Origin: Lujinxingia vulgaris
Lineage (GTDB): Bacteria; Myxococcota_A; Bradymonadia; Bradymonadales; Bradymonadaceae
Length of the DNA stretch: 64,000 bases
Direction of reading: 5' to 3'
Assembly: GCF_007997015.1 (NCBI RefSeq)
Contig: NZ_VOSM01000008.1
Location: forward strand, 1-64,000
Made by a program: the position numbers and the translations under genes. The notes under the pieces were generated by a model, which ran no database searches, had not been told where the DNA came from, and saw only the letters and a program-made list of their open reading frames with translations. Shown here one piece after another: positions 10,609-19,082 of the stretch (position 1 is the stretch's first letter; each line of letters opens with the position of its first letter).

Positions 10609-11754
10609 ATGGTTGAGAAAGAGGCGGTGATCAAGGCGTTGGTGGAAGCTGCGAATGAAGCGAGCGCTGATGAGGAGAGCGCGATGCCCGAGGGGTTGAG
10701 GGGGCAGGCCAACGAGGCGTTCGGGGAGGTTGAGGGGGCGTTGTGGGCGGCGCTTGTGGAGGCGGTAGGAGGCAAGAAGCGCAGCACGCGTGCGGAGCCC
10801 ACGCGGGTGGAGCGGGTGGTGGGGGAGGCGTATGAGCATCCGCTTTATGTGGAGACGAGCCAGGGGTTGCTCTACGCGATGCACGGGCCGGATCTGGAGG
10901 TGGGGGAGGGGCCGGAGTACATCGAGAGCCCGGAGGGGGTGGGGGATGTGGTGGATATACGGTGGGTGGGGGAGGGGGATGCGATTTATATCTTCAGCAC
11001 CGAGGGGAGTTTTTACGGGGTGGATCCGCGGATGATTCCGCTGTGGGACCGGCGAGGGGAGGGGCGGACGATTCGCGACGTGTTGAGGTTGTCGGGGGAG
11101 GAGCAGGCGCGTTTTCTGGTGCCCAGGCGTCAGATTGCGACCGGGCGCGTGGTGCATGTGACGGCGCAGGGCAAGGGGAAGGCCAGTGATGGCGGGGAGT
11201 TTGATAAGGGCGATGGGCTGGACCGCTCGGGGCGCGAGGCCTTTTTGCTCAATGAGGGCGATGAGGCGGTGGCGGTGATGGCGGTGGGGCGAGCTGCGAC
11301 GATTTTCTGCGCGTCGGCCCAGGGGCAGGGCATCCATTTTGAAGCCTCGGAGCTGCGCTCGATGGGGCGAAAGGCGGTCGGCGTGAACCTGATGAAGCTC
11401 GGCGGGGAGGATGACGCGATCATCAGCGCCTTTGAGGGCACGCGGGTGCGGCAGCTGGCGGTGGTCACCGCCGAAGGGCTGGGCAAGCGGGTGGAGTTCG
11501 GGGAGTTTCGCACCCAGGGGCGCGGCGGGGCGGGGATGCAGGTGCTGCGCTTGAACCCGGGCGATCGGGTGGCCGGGGTGGTGGCGTGCAACCCGGGAGA
11601 AGATCTGGGGCTGATCTTGAGCAGCGGGCGAGTGTGGCGCCTGCCGGCGGCGGAGTTCTCGCTGATGGGCCGCTCGGCCAAGGGCAGCAAAGTCGTGGAG
11701 CTTGAGGATGGCGAGGAGGTGCTTCGCCTGGTGGCGCTACCCTGCGGGGGATGA
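10609..11754 (+). CDS. Free-standing GyrA/ParC C-terminal-domain-like protein
   Basis: A 381-residue protein resembling only the DNA-wrapping beta-pinwheel tail of gyrase/topoisomerase IV subunit A. Three blades are recognisable near the C-terminus: GQGIHFEASELRSMGRKAVG, GLGKRVEFGEFRTQGRGGAG (where GyrA has its GyrA-box, QGRGGKG-type) and SGRVWRLPAAEFSLMGRSAKG. The N-terminal half holds more diverged blade-like segments. There is no breakage-reunion domain and no active-site Tyr region. ATG 10609 is preferred to the upstream ATG 10564 because tgggaggt lies six bases before it. The last 18 bases overlap the convergent kinase gene. A role in topology or DNA binding is inferred. Confidence 0.75.
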   Translation: MVEKEAVIKALVEAANEASADEESAMPEGLRGQANEAFGEVEGALWAALVEAVGGKKRSTRAEPTRVERVVGEAYEHPLYVETSQGLLYAMHGPDLEVGEGPEYIESPEGVGDVVDIRWVGEGDAIYIFSTEGSFYGVDPRMIPLWDRRGEGRTIRDVLRLSGEEQARFLVPRRQIATGRVVHVTAQGKGKASDGGEFDKGDGLDRSGREAFLLNEGDEAVAVMAVGRAATIFCASAQGQGIHFEASELRSMGRKAVGVNLMKLGGEDDAIISAFEGTRVRQLAVVTAEGLGKRVEFGEFRTQGRGGAGMQVLRLNPGDRVAGVVACNPGEDLGLILSSGRVWRLPAAEFSLMGRSAKGSKVVELEDGEEVLRLVALPCGG

Positions 11755-14700
11755 GTCGAGAAGATCGCTTCGGCGCGTGCGCAGCGCTTCGGCGCGCGCC
11801 GGGGCGACGCGCTCGACGCAGAGGGCGGAGAGCTCGAGCGCGCGGGCGGCGCGGTCGTGACGGCCGCCGGTGAGTAAGAGCCCGGCGGCCTGCTCCAGAA
11901 ACACGGAGAAGTCGCGGGCCATCGGGGTGCGGGCGTCCAGGGTGGCCTGGAGCGCGTCGAGTTGCGCGTCGACGCTGGTAAGGTCGTCGTGTTGCGCGGC
12001 GACCACCAGACTTCCGATGGCGCCGATGGGGCGGTAGAGCGGGAACATCAGGTTCTGGGGGGAGGTCTCAAAGGCGGCGAAGCGGCGCTCGGCCTCGGCG
12101 TAGTTGCCCTCTTCAAGATCGCAGAATCCCAGCAGGGAGTCGGTCAGGCTGGCGAGCACGTGCCCGATGGAGTGGGCCAGATGGCGCGCCTGGCGGTAGT
12201 ACTTGCGGGCTTCGGTGAGGTCGCCCTGGTAGCGCGAAAAATCGCCCAGGGTGCGCAGGCTCAGCGCCAGGCCGCTGCGGCTGCCGGCGGCCTCAAAGAG
12301 CTGGTGGGCGCGCCGGGCAAAGGGCAGGCCTTCGGCGTCCCAGGTGCGGATGTGGGTCTCGGCGATGCCGTGCACGCACCAGGCGGCCTCCAGAAGTTCG
12401 CTGGAGCGCTCGGCGATGCGGTGCCCGTCGACGAAGGCCTGGCGCGCGGCGGAGATGTCGCCCAGGCCGGCCAGGATCCAGCCCAGGCCGTGGAGGCAGC
12501 GCGCGGTGCCGCGGTCGTCTCTGACCTGGTGAAAGAGGTCGAGCGCCCGGCGGTAGTGGGCCAGGGCCAGATCGGGGTGGTTGGAGAAGTTCTCGATGTT
12601 GGCCAACACCCGGTGGGCGTCGGCGCGGTAGGCCGCGGGCAGGGTCTCGCCCAGATCGAGGGCGCGGCCCAGAAGGTCGCGCGCGGAGCGAAATGCGCCC
12701 ATGTAGCGCTCGGCCTCGGCGCGCGCGATCCAGGCGTGGGCGCGCTCCGGGTGGTCGGCCTCGAAGTGCAGCGCGTCGTGGCAGCGGTCGATGCGCTCGA
12801 GGATTGCCAGCGAGGGCAGATACGCGCTGCGCAGCATATGATGCTGGTTGGCCTGCCACAGAAGGGGCAGCGCCTCGCCAAAAGCCTCGGCCGCCAGAAG
12901 ATGGCGTGCGCGGCGCTCCGAGAGTGAGGCCGAGCCGTGGGATGCACCTGTCAAAACGGTGGCCGCGCAGCGGTGGATGCGCCGCCAGCGTGGCGTGGAG
13001 GCGCTGATGCTCTCGATGACGTCGCGGTACAGCGGCAGGCGAAAATGCCAGCCTCCCGGTCGCAGCCCGGCCATCGCGCGCAGCAAAAGCTCATCGAGCA
13101 GCCCCTCATCGGGGGGGATGTCGAGGCGGTCGCAGACGAGCTGCCACTCCTGCTGGTCGATGTCGATACCCAGCGCCGCGGCGACCTCCAGCGCCCAGCG
13201 CGCCGCCTGCGGATCGGGGCGGCTCGCGATGAGCGCGTCGATGCGTCGGGTCAGGAGCTCGCGCAGGTCGTCGTCAAAGGGAGCTCCCTGGCGCAACACG
13301 TAGCCATAGGGCGAAGACTGCAACTCGCCGGTGTGCACCCAGTCCTCGATGAGCTGGACTGCGAAGAGGGGGTTGCCTGCGGTGCGGCTGCAGATCTGGC
13401 GCACGAGCGTGTCTTCCAGGCCCAGAAGATCGCGCACCAGCTGGCGCTGATGGGGCGGGTCCAGAGGTTGAAGATCGAGGGTCTCGCAGTGCTCGTGGGC
13501 GTCGAGAAGATCGAGGAGTTGGCGCTCGGCCAGGCGCTCGTCGAGGCCCTCCGGTCGCACCGTGGCGAGGATGAGCAGGGGGAGGTTTTTTTCGTCGCGG
13601 GTGTTAAGCGCGTGCAGCGCAAAGCCCAGGGCCTCCTGGCCCCACTGCACATCATCGAGGCAGAGGATGATGGGGCGCTCGGCGCCGATGAGGTGAATGA
13701 CCTCTTCGAGCAGAGCGTAGCGCTCCAGCGGGGAGGTCAGTGAGGGAGGCTTTGCGGCGTCGGGGGCGATCCAGCTGGCGAGTCCCTCGCTCAGAAGCGG
13801 GTTCGGGGTGAGCTCCCAGTGGGTCTGCAGGGCGTGGTCGAGGCGTCGGGCGGTCTTCTCGCCCGAGAGGCCGGTGGCGCCGAAGAAGCCCTGGAGGGCG
13901 CGGGGGAGGCCGTCGTGCGGGCCCATGATCGGGCTGTGGGTGGCGCGCAGCGCGGTGGCCACGCCGAGCTCTTCGGCGCGGGTGGCCATCCAGTCCATCT
14001 GGCGGGTTTTGCCCATGCCGGCGTCGCCGCGCAGCAGCACAACCCGGGTTTTGCTTTCGTCGTGAACCTGACGAAGTTGGCTCCAGAGCTGGTCGCGCTC
14101 CTCCTGGCGACCGATGAAGCGGGCGTCGCGAATGCCGAAGAGGCCTTTTCCCAGACCGAGCGTCAGGTCGCTGAGCTGGGGAAGTTCCGGGGCGCGCCAG
14201 TCCGGCGGTGGGGCGACGCTGCGGGCGATGCGCACCGGGCGTTGCGGACCGCTGGGCGCCGGTGGTGCGCCGAGCTCGGCGCGGTCGTCGCGCGCCATCG
14301 CTTCGAGCTGGTGGGTATCGAGCAGCACGGTTTTAAGCGCCGGAAGGTCGAGTCCAACCGCATCGAGGGTCTCCGAGTCGCGGTAGAACGCCAGGGTGGG
14401 CGCATGAGGCAGGGTTGCCTCTTCCAGCCCGGGGGCGGCAGCCGGCTCGCCCCGGGCCTGTACGGGGTCGCCGAGCAGCAGCAGGCCGCGGGCGGCGTCG
14501 GCCGCGCGGCGGTAGCGCCGGGAGATGTCGCGGGAGAGCAGGCGGCGCACCCAGTTCTCAAAGCCGTCGGGCAGCGCAATGCGCGGGCGCAGCGCGGGGA
14601 CCTCGGCGGTGAGGTGCTGCATGGCGATCGCCATCAGCGTGTCGCCCTCAAAGGGGGCGCGGCCGCTGCTGAGCAGGTAGGCCATGCAGCCCAGCGCGTA

Positions 14701-15315
14701 GAGATCGGTCCACGGGCCGTAGTCGCGCCAGTGGCCGTGAAGTTGCTCCGGCGCCATAAAGGTCGGGGTGCCGGCGGCCAGCGAGTGGATGTCGGCGGTC
14801 TGGCTGGCAAAGGAGGGATCTTGAATGTGCGCGATGCCGTAGTCGGAGAGCATCCAGCGGGCATGGCCGGCCTCATCGGGGGTCCAGAGCACGTTGGCCG
14901 GCTTTAAGTCGCGGTGGATGATGCCGCGGGCGTGCGAGTGCGCCAGGGCGTCGAGGACTTCCAGAAGAAGGCGGCGTAGGTTGGCCCAGTCCGGCGGCAG
15001 AGGCGCTTCTTCCAGGGCGCCGTGGGCCAGCTCCATGGCCAGCCATAATGAGCCGGTGGGGGCGTCGGGAAGCGCTGCGCTGCAAGCCTCGGTGGTCGTG
15101 CCGTAGTCGAGGACTTTGACGATCGCGGGGTGATTGAGTGTGGCGATCGCGCGCACTTCGCGGTTGAAGCTCTCGCGGTAGCGGGTCTCGGTGGCGAAGT
15201 CTGAGCGCAGCACCTTGAGGGCCACCTCGACACCGGTGGCGCGGTTGCGGGCCCGAAAGACCTCCCCCATGCCGCCTTCACCCAGTTTGTCGAGGATCTC
15301 AAAGGTCTCAATCAT
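11737..15315 (-). CDS. Ser/Thr protein kinase fused to AAA/STAND ATPase and TPR region (PknK-like)
   Basis: A 1192-residue signalling protein. The kinase domain (about 5-270) has GEGGMGEV, Lys in VALKVL, catalytic HRDLKPANVLW and APEQ, but DYG replaces DFG, a tolerated variant. A linker follows, then an ATPase with FIGRQEERDQL, Walker A GDAGMGKT (about 430-437) and Walker B IILCLDDVQWG. From about 800 to the end the protein is helical and TPR-like. There is no DNA-binding domain, unlike true PknK. ATG 15315 is chosen because IETFEILDKLGEGG is the normal kinase beginning; an in-frame TTG at 15351 would overlap the preceding gene. It lies 32 bases after the ComEA-like gene and is probably cotranscribed. 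Confidence 0.9.
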   Translation of the reverse strand: MIETFEILDKLGEGGMGEVFRARNRATGVEVALKVLRSDFATETRYRESFNREVRAIATLNHPAIVKVLDYGTTTEACSAALPDAPTGSLWLAMELAHGALEEAPLPPDWANLRRLLLEVLDALAHSHARGIIHRDLKPANVLWTPDEAGHARWMLSDYGIAHIQDPSFASQTADIHSLAAGTPTFMAPEQLHGHWRDYGPWTDLYALGCMAYLLSSGRAPFEGDTLMAIAMQHLTAEVPALRPRIALPDGFENWVRRLLSRDISRRYRRAADAARGLLLLGDPVQARGEPAAAPGLEEATLPHAPTLAFYRDSETLDAVGLDLPALKTVLLDTHQLEAMARDDRAELGAPPAPSGPQRPVRIARSVAPPPDWRAPELPQLSDLTLGLGKGLFGIRDARFIGRQEERDQLWSQLRQVHDESKTRVVLLRGDAGMGKTRQMDWMATRAEELGVATALRATHSPIMGPHDGLPRALQGFFGATGLSGEKTARRLDHALQTHWELTPNPLLSEGLASWIAPDAAKPPSLTSPLERYALLEEVIHLIGAERPIILCLDDVQWGQEALGFALHALNTRDEKNLPLLILATVRPEGLDERLAERQLLDLLDAHEHCETLDLQPLDPPHQRQLVRDLLGLEDTLVRQICSRTAGNPLFAVQLIEDWVHTGELQSSPYGYVLRQGAPFDDDLRELLTRRIDALIASRPDPQAARWALEVAAALGIDIDQQEWQLVCDRLDIPPDEGLLDELLLRAMAGLRPGGWHFRLPLYRDVIESISASTPRWRRIHRCAATVLTGASHGSASLSERRARHLLAAEAFGEALPLLWQANQHHMLRSAYLPSLAILERIDRCHDALHFEADHPERAHAWIARAEAERYMGAFRSARDLLGRALDLGETLPAAYRADAHRVLANIENFSNHPDLALAHYRRALDLFHQVRDDRGTARCLHGLGWILAGLGDISAARQAFVDGHRIAERSSELLEAAWCVHGIAETHIRTWDAEGLPFARRAHQLFEAAGSRSGLALSLRTLGDFSRYQGDLTEARKYYRQARHLAHSIGHVLASLTDSLLGFCDLEEGNYAEAERRFAAFETSPQNLMFPLYRPIGAIGSLVVAAQHDDLTSVDAQLDALQATLDARTPMARDFSVFLEQAAGLLLTGGRHDRAARALELSALCVERVAPARAEALRTRRSDLLDSSPAG

Positions 15316-15347
15316 GGGGGCACTATGGCCAGAGAGGGGGAGGAAGG

Positions 15348-16292
15348 TCAATTCTGCGTGTCGGATTCTCCGGCGTCGGGAGCGTCGTCCAGGGTGATGT
15401 AGGGCTGCAGGCGTCGGTAGGTGGCCGGGCCGATGCCTTTGACGCGTTTGAGGTGGCTCAGCCGGGTGAAGGGGCGGCGGCTGCGGTAGTCGAGGATGCG
15501 CCCGGCCAGCGCCGGGCCGATGCCGCGGATGGAGGTGAGCTCGGCCTCGGTGGCGGTGTTGATGTTGATCTTCTGGATGGGCGCGTCGGCTTCGGCAGGC
15601 TCGGAAGATGGTGTGCGTGCGTCGGGGACCTCGTGATCTTCGTCATCGGCGTCGGCGTCGGCGGTGGGTTGGGGGTGTGCGACCGGCTCCGGGCGTTGTT
15701 CCGAGCCGGCCTCAACGTGTGGGTGATGCGTGGCGTGGAGGGCGTGTGCCTCATCGGCTGGTGAGGCGTCGAGCTCGGTTGCCTCAAGGGTGTGCAGCGC
15801 GTCGAGAAGATCTGCTGCGGGCTTGGCGGAGAGGTCCGGGAGGAGCGTGGCCCCGTCATCCAGGAGGAGGTCGTGTTCTTCGTCCCCAGAGACAATGTTT
15901 TCGGCGTCGGTGGCGTGTTCGTCGAGCAGCAGCGCGCTGTCGTCGGCTTGCCCCGTGGCGAGCATCGCGTCGAGTGGGTCGAGCTCATCGCGCTCATCCT
16001 CGCTGACCTCATCGTCGCTTAAAGCCTCTTCATCGTCGAAAAAGACCGTCGGCTGCAGCGCATCGCCTGAGGCGCGCGGCAGCGCCGGGCAGCTCACGTT
16101 GAGGGGGCGGTAGGTGCGGCTCGATTCGCTGGCGTTGGCGTCTTCGCAGCCGCTGATGGCGGTCATCAGGCTCAGCGTCAACGCGAGCCAAAAGAGACCC
16201 GGGTGATGGCCGCGATGAGGGGCTGGCGAGCGGTGGTGGGCGAACTTCAAACGTTCGACGAGCTGGCGAGCGCGCGGTGTGAGAGCAGGCAT
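15348..16292 (-). CDS. Lipoprotein-like protein with C-terminal ComEA helix-hairpin-helix domain
   Basis: A 314-residue protein whose last 65 residues form a tandem helix-hairpin-helix module of the ComEA DNA-receptor family (INTATEAELTSIRGIGPALA, LKRVKGIGPATYRRL). Before it lies a very acidic linker of about 190 residues. The N-terminus has a hydrophobic stretch at about 33-47 ending ISGC, a plausible lipobox, but the preceding hydrophilic region is unusually long, so it could be a membrane anchor instead. The start has a strong caggaggg site. Ordinary ComEA proteins have about 100-200 residues with a short linker. DNA uptake is possible, but no other competence gene is near. Confidence 0.75.
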   Translation of the reverse strand: MPALTPRARQLVERLKFAHHRSPAPHRGHHPGLFWLALTLSLMTAISGCEDANASESSRTYRPLNVSCPALPRASGDALQPTVFFDDEEALSDDEVSEDERDELDPLDAMLATGQADDSALLLDEHATDAENIVSGDEEHDLLLDDGATLLPDLSAKPAADLLDALHTLEATELDASPADEAHALHATHHPHVEAGSEQRPEPVAHPQPTADADADDEDHEVPDARTPSSEPAEADAPIQKININTATEAELTSIRGIGPALAGRILDYRSRRPFTRLSHLKRVKGIGPATYRRLQPYITLDDAPDAGESDTQN

Positions 16293-16373
16293 GGTTCCCT
16301 CCTGAGGTGGTTGAAGTGGACCCGCGTCCTGATGTTGTTATCGCGCGCTGATGTCTGGCTTTGCCTTCCGGGC

Positions 16374-16402
16374 ATAAAAAAACCGACCTTTTCAGGTCGG
16401 CT
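16374..16402 (-). terminator. Rho-independent terminator after tatC
   Basis: Read on the minus strand, AGCCGACCT, a GAAA loop and AGGTCGGT are followed by a run of seven or more T. It lies about 30 bases after the tatC stop and separates the tat unit from the ComEA-like/kinase unit. Confidence 0.85.
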
Positions 16403-16429
16403 CAAAGAGCTCAAAGAATCCTGGCGAGG

Positions 16430-17242
16430 TCAGGATAACTCGGCCAGCTCTTTTGCGATGCGGCGCTCACGACGCTTTGTGATGACGTAGGCCACCGCGA
16501 TGGAGATGCCGTAAAGCAGCATCAGCGGGGCGGCCAGCATCAGCTGCGTGACCACATCGGGGGGCGTGAGGATGGCGGCGATGATGAAGGCTGCGACCAC
16601 CGCGATGCGCCAGTGTTGCATCAGGTGGCGATGCGTCAGCACCCCCACCGCCGAGAGCAGGGAGGTGACCACCGGCAGCTCAAAGACCATGCCGAAGCCC
16701 AGCAGGAGCTTGGTGGTGAGCGCGAAGTAGTCTTTGATCATCAGGGTCGGGTTGGAGACTTCCAGCGAGAAGCCCAGCAAGAATGCGTATCCGAAGGGGA
16801 TGACCACGTAGTAGCAGAAGCTCGCGCCCAGCAGAAAGAAGAGGGTGGCGCCGGCCACAAAGGGCACGGCTGCTCGTTTTTCGTCGGGGTAGAGCCCCGG
16901 GGCGACGAACTTCCAGACGTTGTAGATGATCGCCGGTGAGGCCAGAAAGACCGCCGCCAGAAGCGCGGTCTTGAGCAGCGTGAAGAAGGGCTCGGCCAGG
17001 TCGGTGTTATGCATGTTGGCCAGCTCCCCCTCGGGGGCGGCCTTGATCAGGGGTTGCAGCAAAAAATCGAAGATCTCGGCGGCGAAACCCCAGCAGATCA
17101 GAAACGCGATGACCATCGCGATAAAGCTGTAGAGAAAGCGCCGGCGCAGCTCCACAAGATGCGCCATAAAGCTCATGCGCATCTCCTGCAGGCTCTCGGC
17201 GGAGGCCTCGGAGCGGGGCTCAAAGTCGTTGGTCGGGCTCAT
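16430..17242 (-). CDS. tatC: Twin-arginine translocase subunit TatC
   Basis: The core receptor subunit of the Tat pathway, which exports folded proteins. It has 270 residues and six membrane segments. Diagnostic stretches are FMAHLVELRRRFLYSF near the N-terminus, FVAPGLYPDEKRA in the middle and LTPPDVVTQLMLAAPLMLLY near the end. The N-terminus is slightly extended by a polar stretch. Its start overlaps the tatB stop by four bases, indicating translational coupling. No tatA lies in this window. Confidence 0.96.
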   Translation of the reverse strand: MSPTNDFEPRSEASAESLQEMRMSFMAHLVELRRRFLYSFIAMVIAFLICWGFAAEIFDFLLQPLIKAAPEGELANMHNTDLAEPFFTLLKTALLAAVFLASPAIIYNVWKFVAPGLYPDEKRAAVPFVAGATLFFLLGASFCYYVVIPFGYAFLLGFSLEVSNPTLMIKDYFALTTKLLLGFGMVFELPVVTSLLSAVGVLTHRHLMQHWRIAVVAAFIIAAILTPPDVVTQLMLAAPLMLLYGISIAVAYVITKRRERRIAKELAELS

Positions 17243-17802
17243 CGCATCGGCTCCGGAGCCTGGGAGGCCACAAGCGCCACCGCGTGTCGCGTGGCCTGGT
17301 CGGGCTCAGCCTCGGCGCTCGCTGCGCTCAGGCTCACCGCGTGGGTCTCGGTGCTGGCGAGCGCCGGGGTGAGCGCCACGGCTTTAAGCTGGTTATGATG
17401 CAGAAGGTACTGTTGCTCGAGCAGGCGATCGAAGTCGCGCTCGTCGAGCTGGTCTAGGCCGGAGGGCTCCGCGCTGGGGTAGCGCTCGCGCGGGGCAGAA
17501 GCGGTGGAGACGCGGGTGGTGGGCGCCGCATCGGCCGACGTCTCCGCCGACACCGCCTGGGCGGCGCCGGCCGCAGGCGGCGCGGCGCTGGCCTGAGGCG
17601 CGCTTGTGGTGATGCGCTTTGCGGGCTTATCGAGGTCGAGATCGTCGATCATCAGCGCGTCGCGCAGGGTGTTCGAGGCCTTGCGCAATTCGCGCATGCC
17701 CTTTCCGGCCCAGCGCGCGAACTCGGGCAACTTCTCGGGGCCGGCCACCACCAGCACCAGCGCGGCGATGATCATTAATTCTGGAAAGGAAATACCGAAC
17801 AT
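17239..17802 (-). CDS. tatB: Sec-independent translocase TatB
   Basis: A 187-residue protein with an N-terminal membrane helix (MFGISFPELMIIAALVLVV), the GPEKLPEFARWAGKG hinge and amphipathic helix, then a low-complexity Ala/Ser/Thr/Pro region of about 100 residues. GPEKLP and the position directly before tatC favour TatB over TatA. ATG 17802 gives the normal family N-terminus; a GTG at 17835 would add eleven polar residues before the helix. It recognises twin-arginine precursors together with TatC. Confidence 0.9.
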   Translation of the reverse strand: MFGISFPELMIIAALVLVVAGPEKLPEFARWAGKGMRELRKASNTLRDALMIDDLDLDKPAKRITTSAPQASAAPPAAGAAQAVSAETSADAAPTTRVSTASAPRERYPSAEPSGLDQLDERDFDRLLEQQYLLHHNQLKAVALTPALASTETHAVSLSAASAEAEPDQATRHAVALVASQAPEPMR

Positions 17803-17850
17803 CGAAAGCCCGGGTCTGTTGGCCTTAAAATGCACCCGATGTTCGGGCGC

Positions 17851-18402
17851 TCAGGGTTTCCACTTGATGCTACAACCCATCGAGGGGTGTTGTTCCTCGA
17901 CGGGGCCTCTGCCGTCAAGCAGCGCGGCGATGGCGTCGTGGAGTTCGCGGCGATTTACCGCATGCGGATCTTTCCAGTTATCGTCGAGGCGGCCGCAGTA
18001 GGCCAGCTTTCGATCGCGGTCGTACACAAAAAAGTCCGGCGTGCACACCGCCCCGTAGGCCCGGGCCACCTCCTGGGTCTCGTCATAGAGGTAGGGGAAG
18101 GGGAAGTCTTTGTCGCGGGCAAGCTGCGCCATGGCCTCGGGGCCGTCCTGGGGGTAGTGCTCGGCGTCGTTGGCGCTGATGGCCACAAAGGCAACCTCAC
18201 CCTCCTTAAAGTCGCCGGGAAGTGCGACCAGACGATCGAGCACCGCTTTCACATAGGGGCAGTGGTTGCAGATGAACATCACAACCAGCACCGGGCTTGC
18301 GGCGAAGTCATCGAGGCGGCGAGTGACGCCTTCGGTGTCGGGGAGCTCAAAGTCGGGGGCGGGGGTGCCGAGCGCGGGGGCCTGGGTTTCGAGCAGGGCC
18401 AT
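17851..18402 (-). CDS. Thioredoxin-fold (AhpC/TSA) family protein with CNHC motif
   Basis: A 183-residue cytoplasmic-looking redoxin, with no signal peptide. The N-terminus PAPDFELPDTEG is typical of the AhpC/TSA branch and is followed by MFICNHCPYVKAV, in which C-N-H-C is the redox pair. CTPDFFVYDRDRKLAYCG carries the cis-Pro region. Similar proteins are usually annotated only as thioredoxin family protein. The substrate is unknown; disulfide reductase or peroxidase activity is the family expectation. It lies just upstream of tatB on the same strand, about 50 bases apart. Confidence 0.88.
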   Translation of the reverse strand: MALLETQAPALGTPAPDFELPDTEGVTRRLDDFAASPVLVVMFICNHCPYVKAVLDRLVALPGDFKEGEVAFVAISANDAEHYPQDGPEAMAQLARDKDFPFPYLYDETQEVARAYGAVCTPDFFVYDRDRKLAYCGRLDDNWKDPHAVNRRELHDAIAALLDGRGPVEEQHPSMGCSIKWKP

Positions 18403-18444
18403 AGAAGTTTCTCACAGGTAGAGGGGTAGGTCTGTGGCAGAGAA

Positions 18445-18468
18445 GCGCCCGGGGTGGGCCCCGGGCGC
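18445..18468. other. Strong GC hairpin between genes
   Basis: gcgcccgggg, a tggg loop and ccccgggcgc form a perfect ten-base stem in the 103-bp gap between 18402 and 18506. There is no adjacent T-run on either strand, so it is not a standard intrinsic terminator. It could act as a transcript-end or stability element for the gene at 18506-18820. Confidence 0.5.
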
Positions 18469-18505
18469 GTCAGGAGGGTGTTATATTATTTTTTAGTATG
18501 CGGTG

Positions 18506-18820
18506 TCAGCAGAGGTGGCGGGCGTAGGTCCAGCCGACGATCTCGCTGGCGTGCAGGTCGTGGTGCTCGATATGCCACAGCGGTACCACCGCGACCTCAT
18601 CGCCCAGCGCGAAGTGATCGAGAAAGAACTTTGCCTCACCGCGTCGCTCAAAGGTGGGTTTCGGGGCTTTCTGAGGGCTGAGCGTGGCCAGCGCGGGCAG
18701 GATCGCCTGCAATCCGGCGTGGGGGCTCTGCTCGGCGGTGATGATGGGGGCACCGCTGCCGAAGTCGGGCAGCGCGTCGATAGCGTCGAAGACGACCTGG
18801 GTGTGCGGGGAGCGTGTCAT
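18506..18820 (-). CDS. Small uncharacterised protein
   Basis: A 104-residue soluble protein that I do not recognise. It contains TQVVFDAIDALPDFGSGAPI, a middle region SPQKAPKPTFERRGEAKFF and a His-rich end with WHIEHHDLHASEIVGWTYA, where clustered His could bind metal. ATG 18820 follows a clean ggagga; the longer frame to 18952 has no such site and looks non-coding. It lies alone between the thioredoxin-family gene and the M20 peptidase. Confidence 0.6.
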   Translation of the reverse strand: MTRSPHTQVVFDAIDALPDFGSGAPIITAEQSPHAGLQAILPALATLSPQKAPKPTFERRGEAKFFLDHFALGDEVAVVPLWHIEHHDLHASEIVGWTYARHLC

Positions 18821-19082
18821 GAGTCCTCCAGGCGTTGAGGGCCTTGAGCGGCGTCCCTGAATGCCCTTGAGGCGGGCGTTGCGTTCGAAGCGGGATGTGC
18901 CGCGTTGGCGAAGAGGTCGGGTGAGCGAACTCACCCGGTCAGTTTCCGTCACAGGCGAACTTGTACACCTTTATTGAAATGTCCAGTTCGGGAGGTGGGG
19001 GCGGCGCCCTCAACGTGCGCGCCACCTCCCGGGCTTCGCCTGGCCTGCGGTGCGGGCGTCCGCCCGCTGCGCAGCGGCCGCT

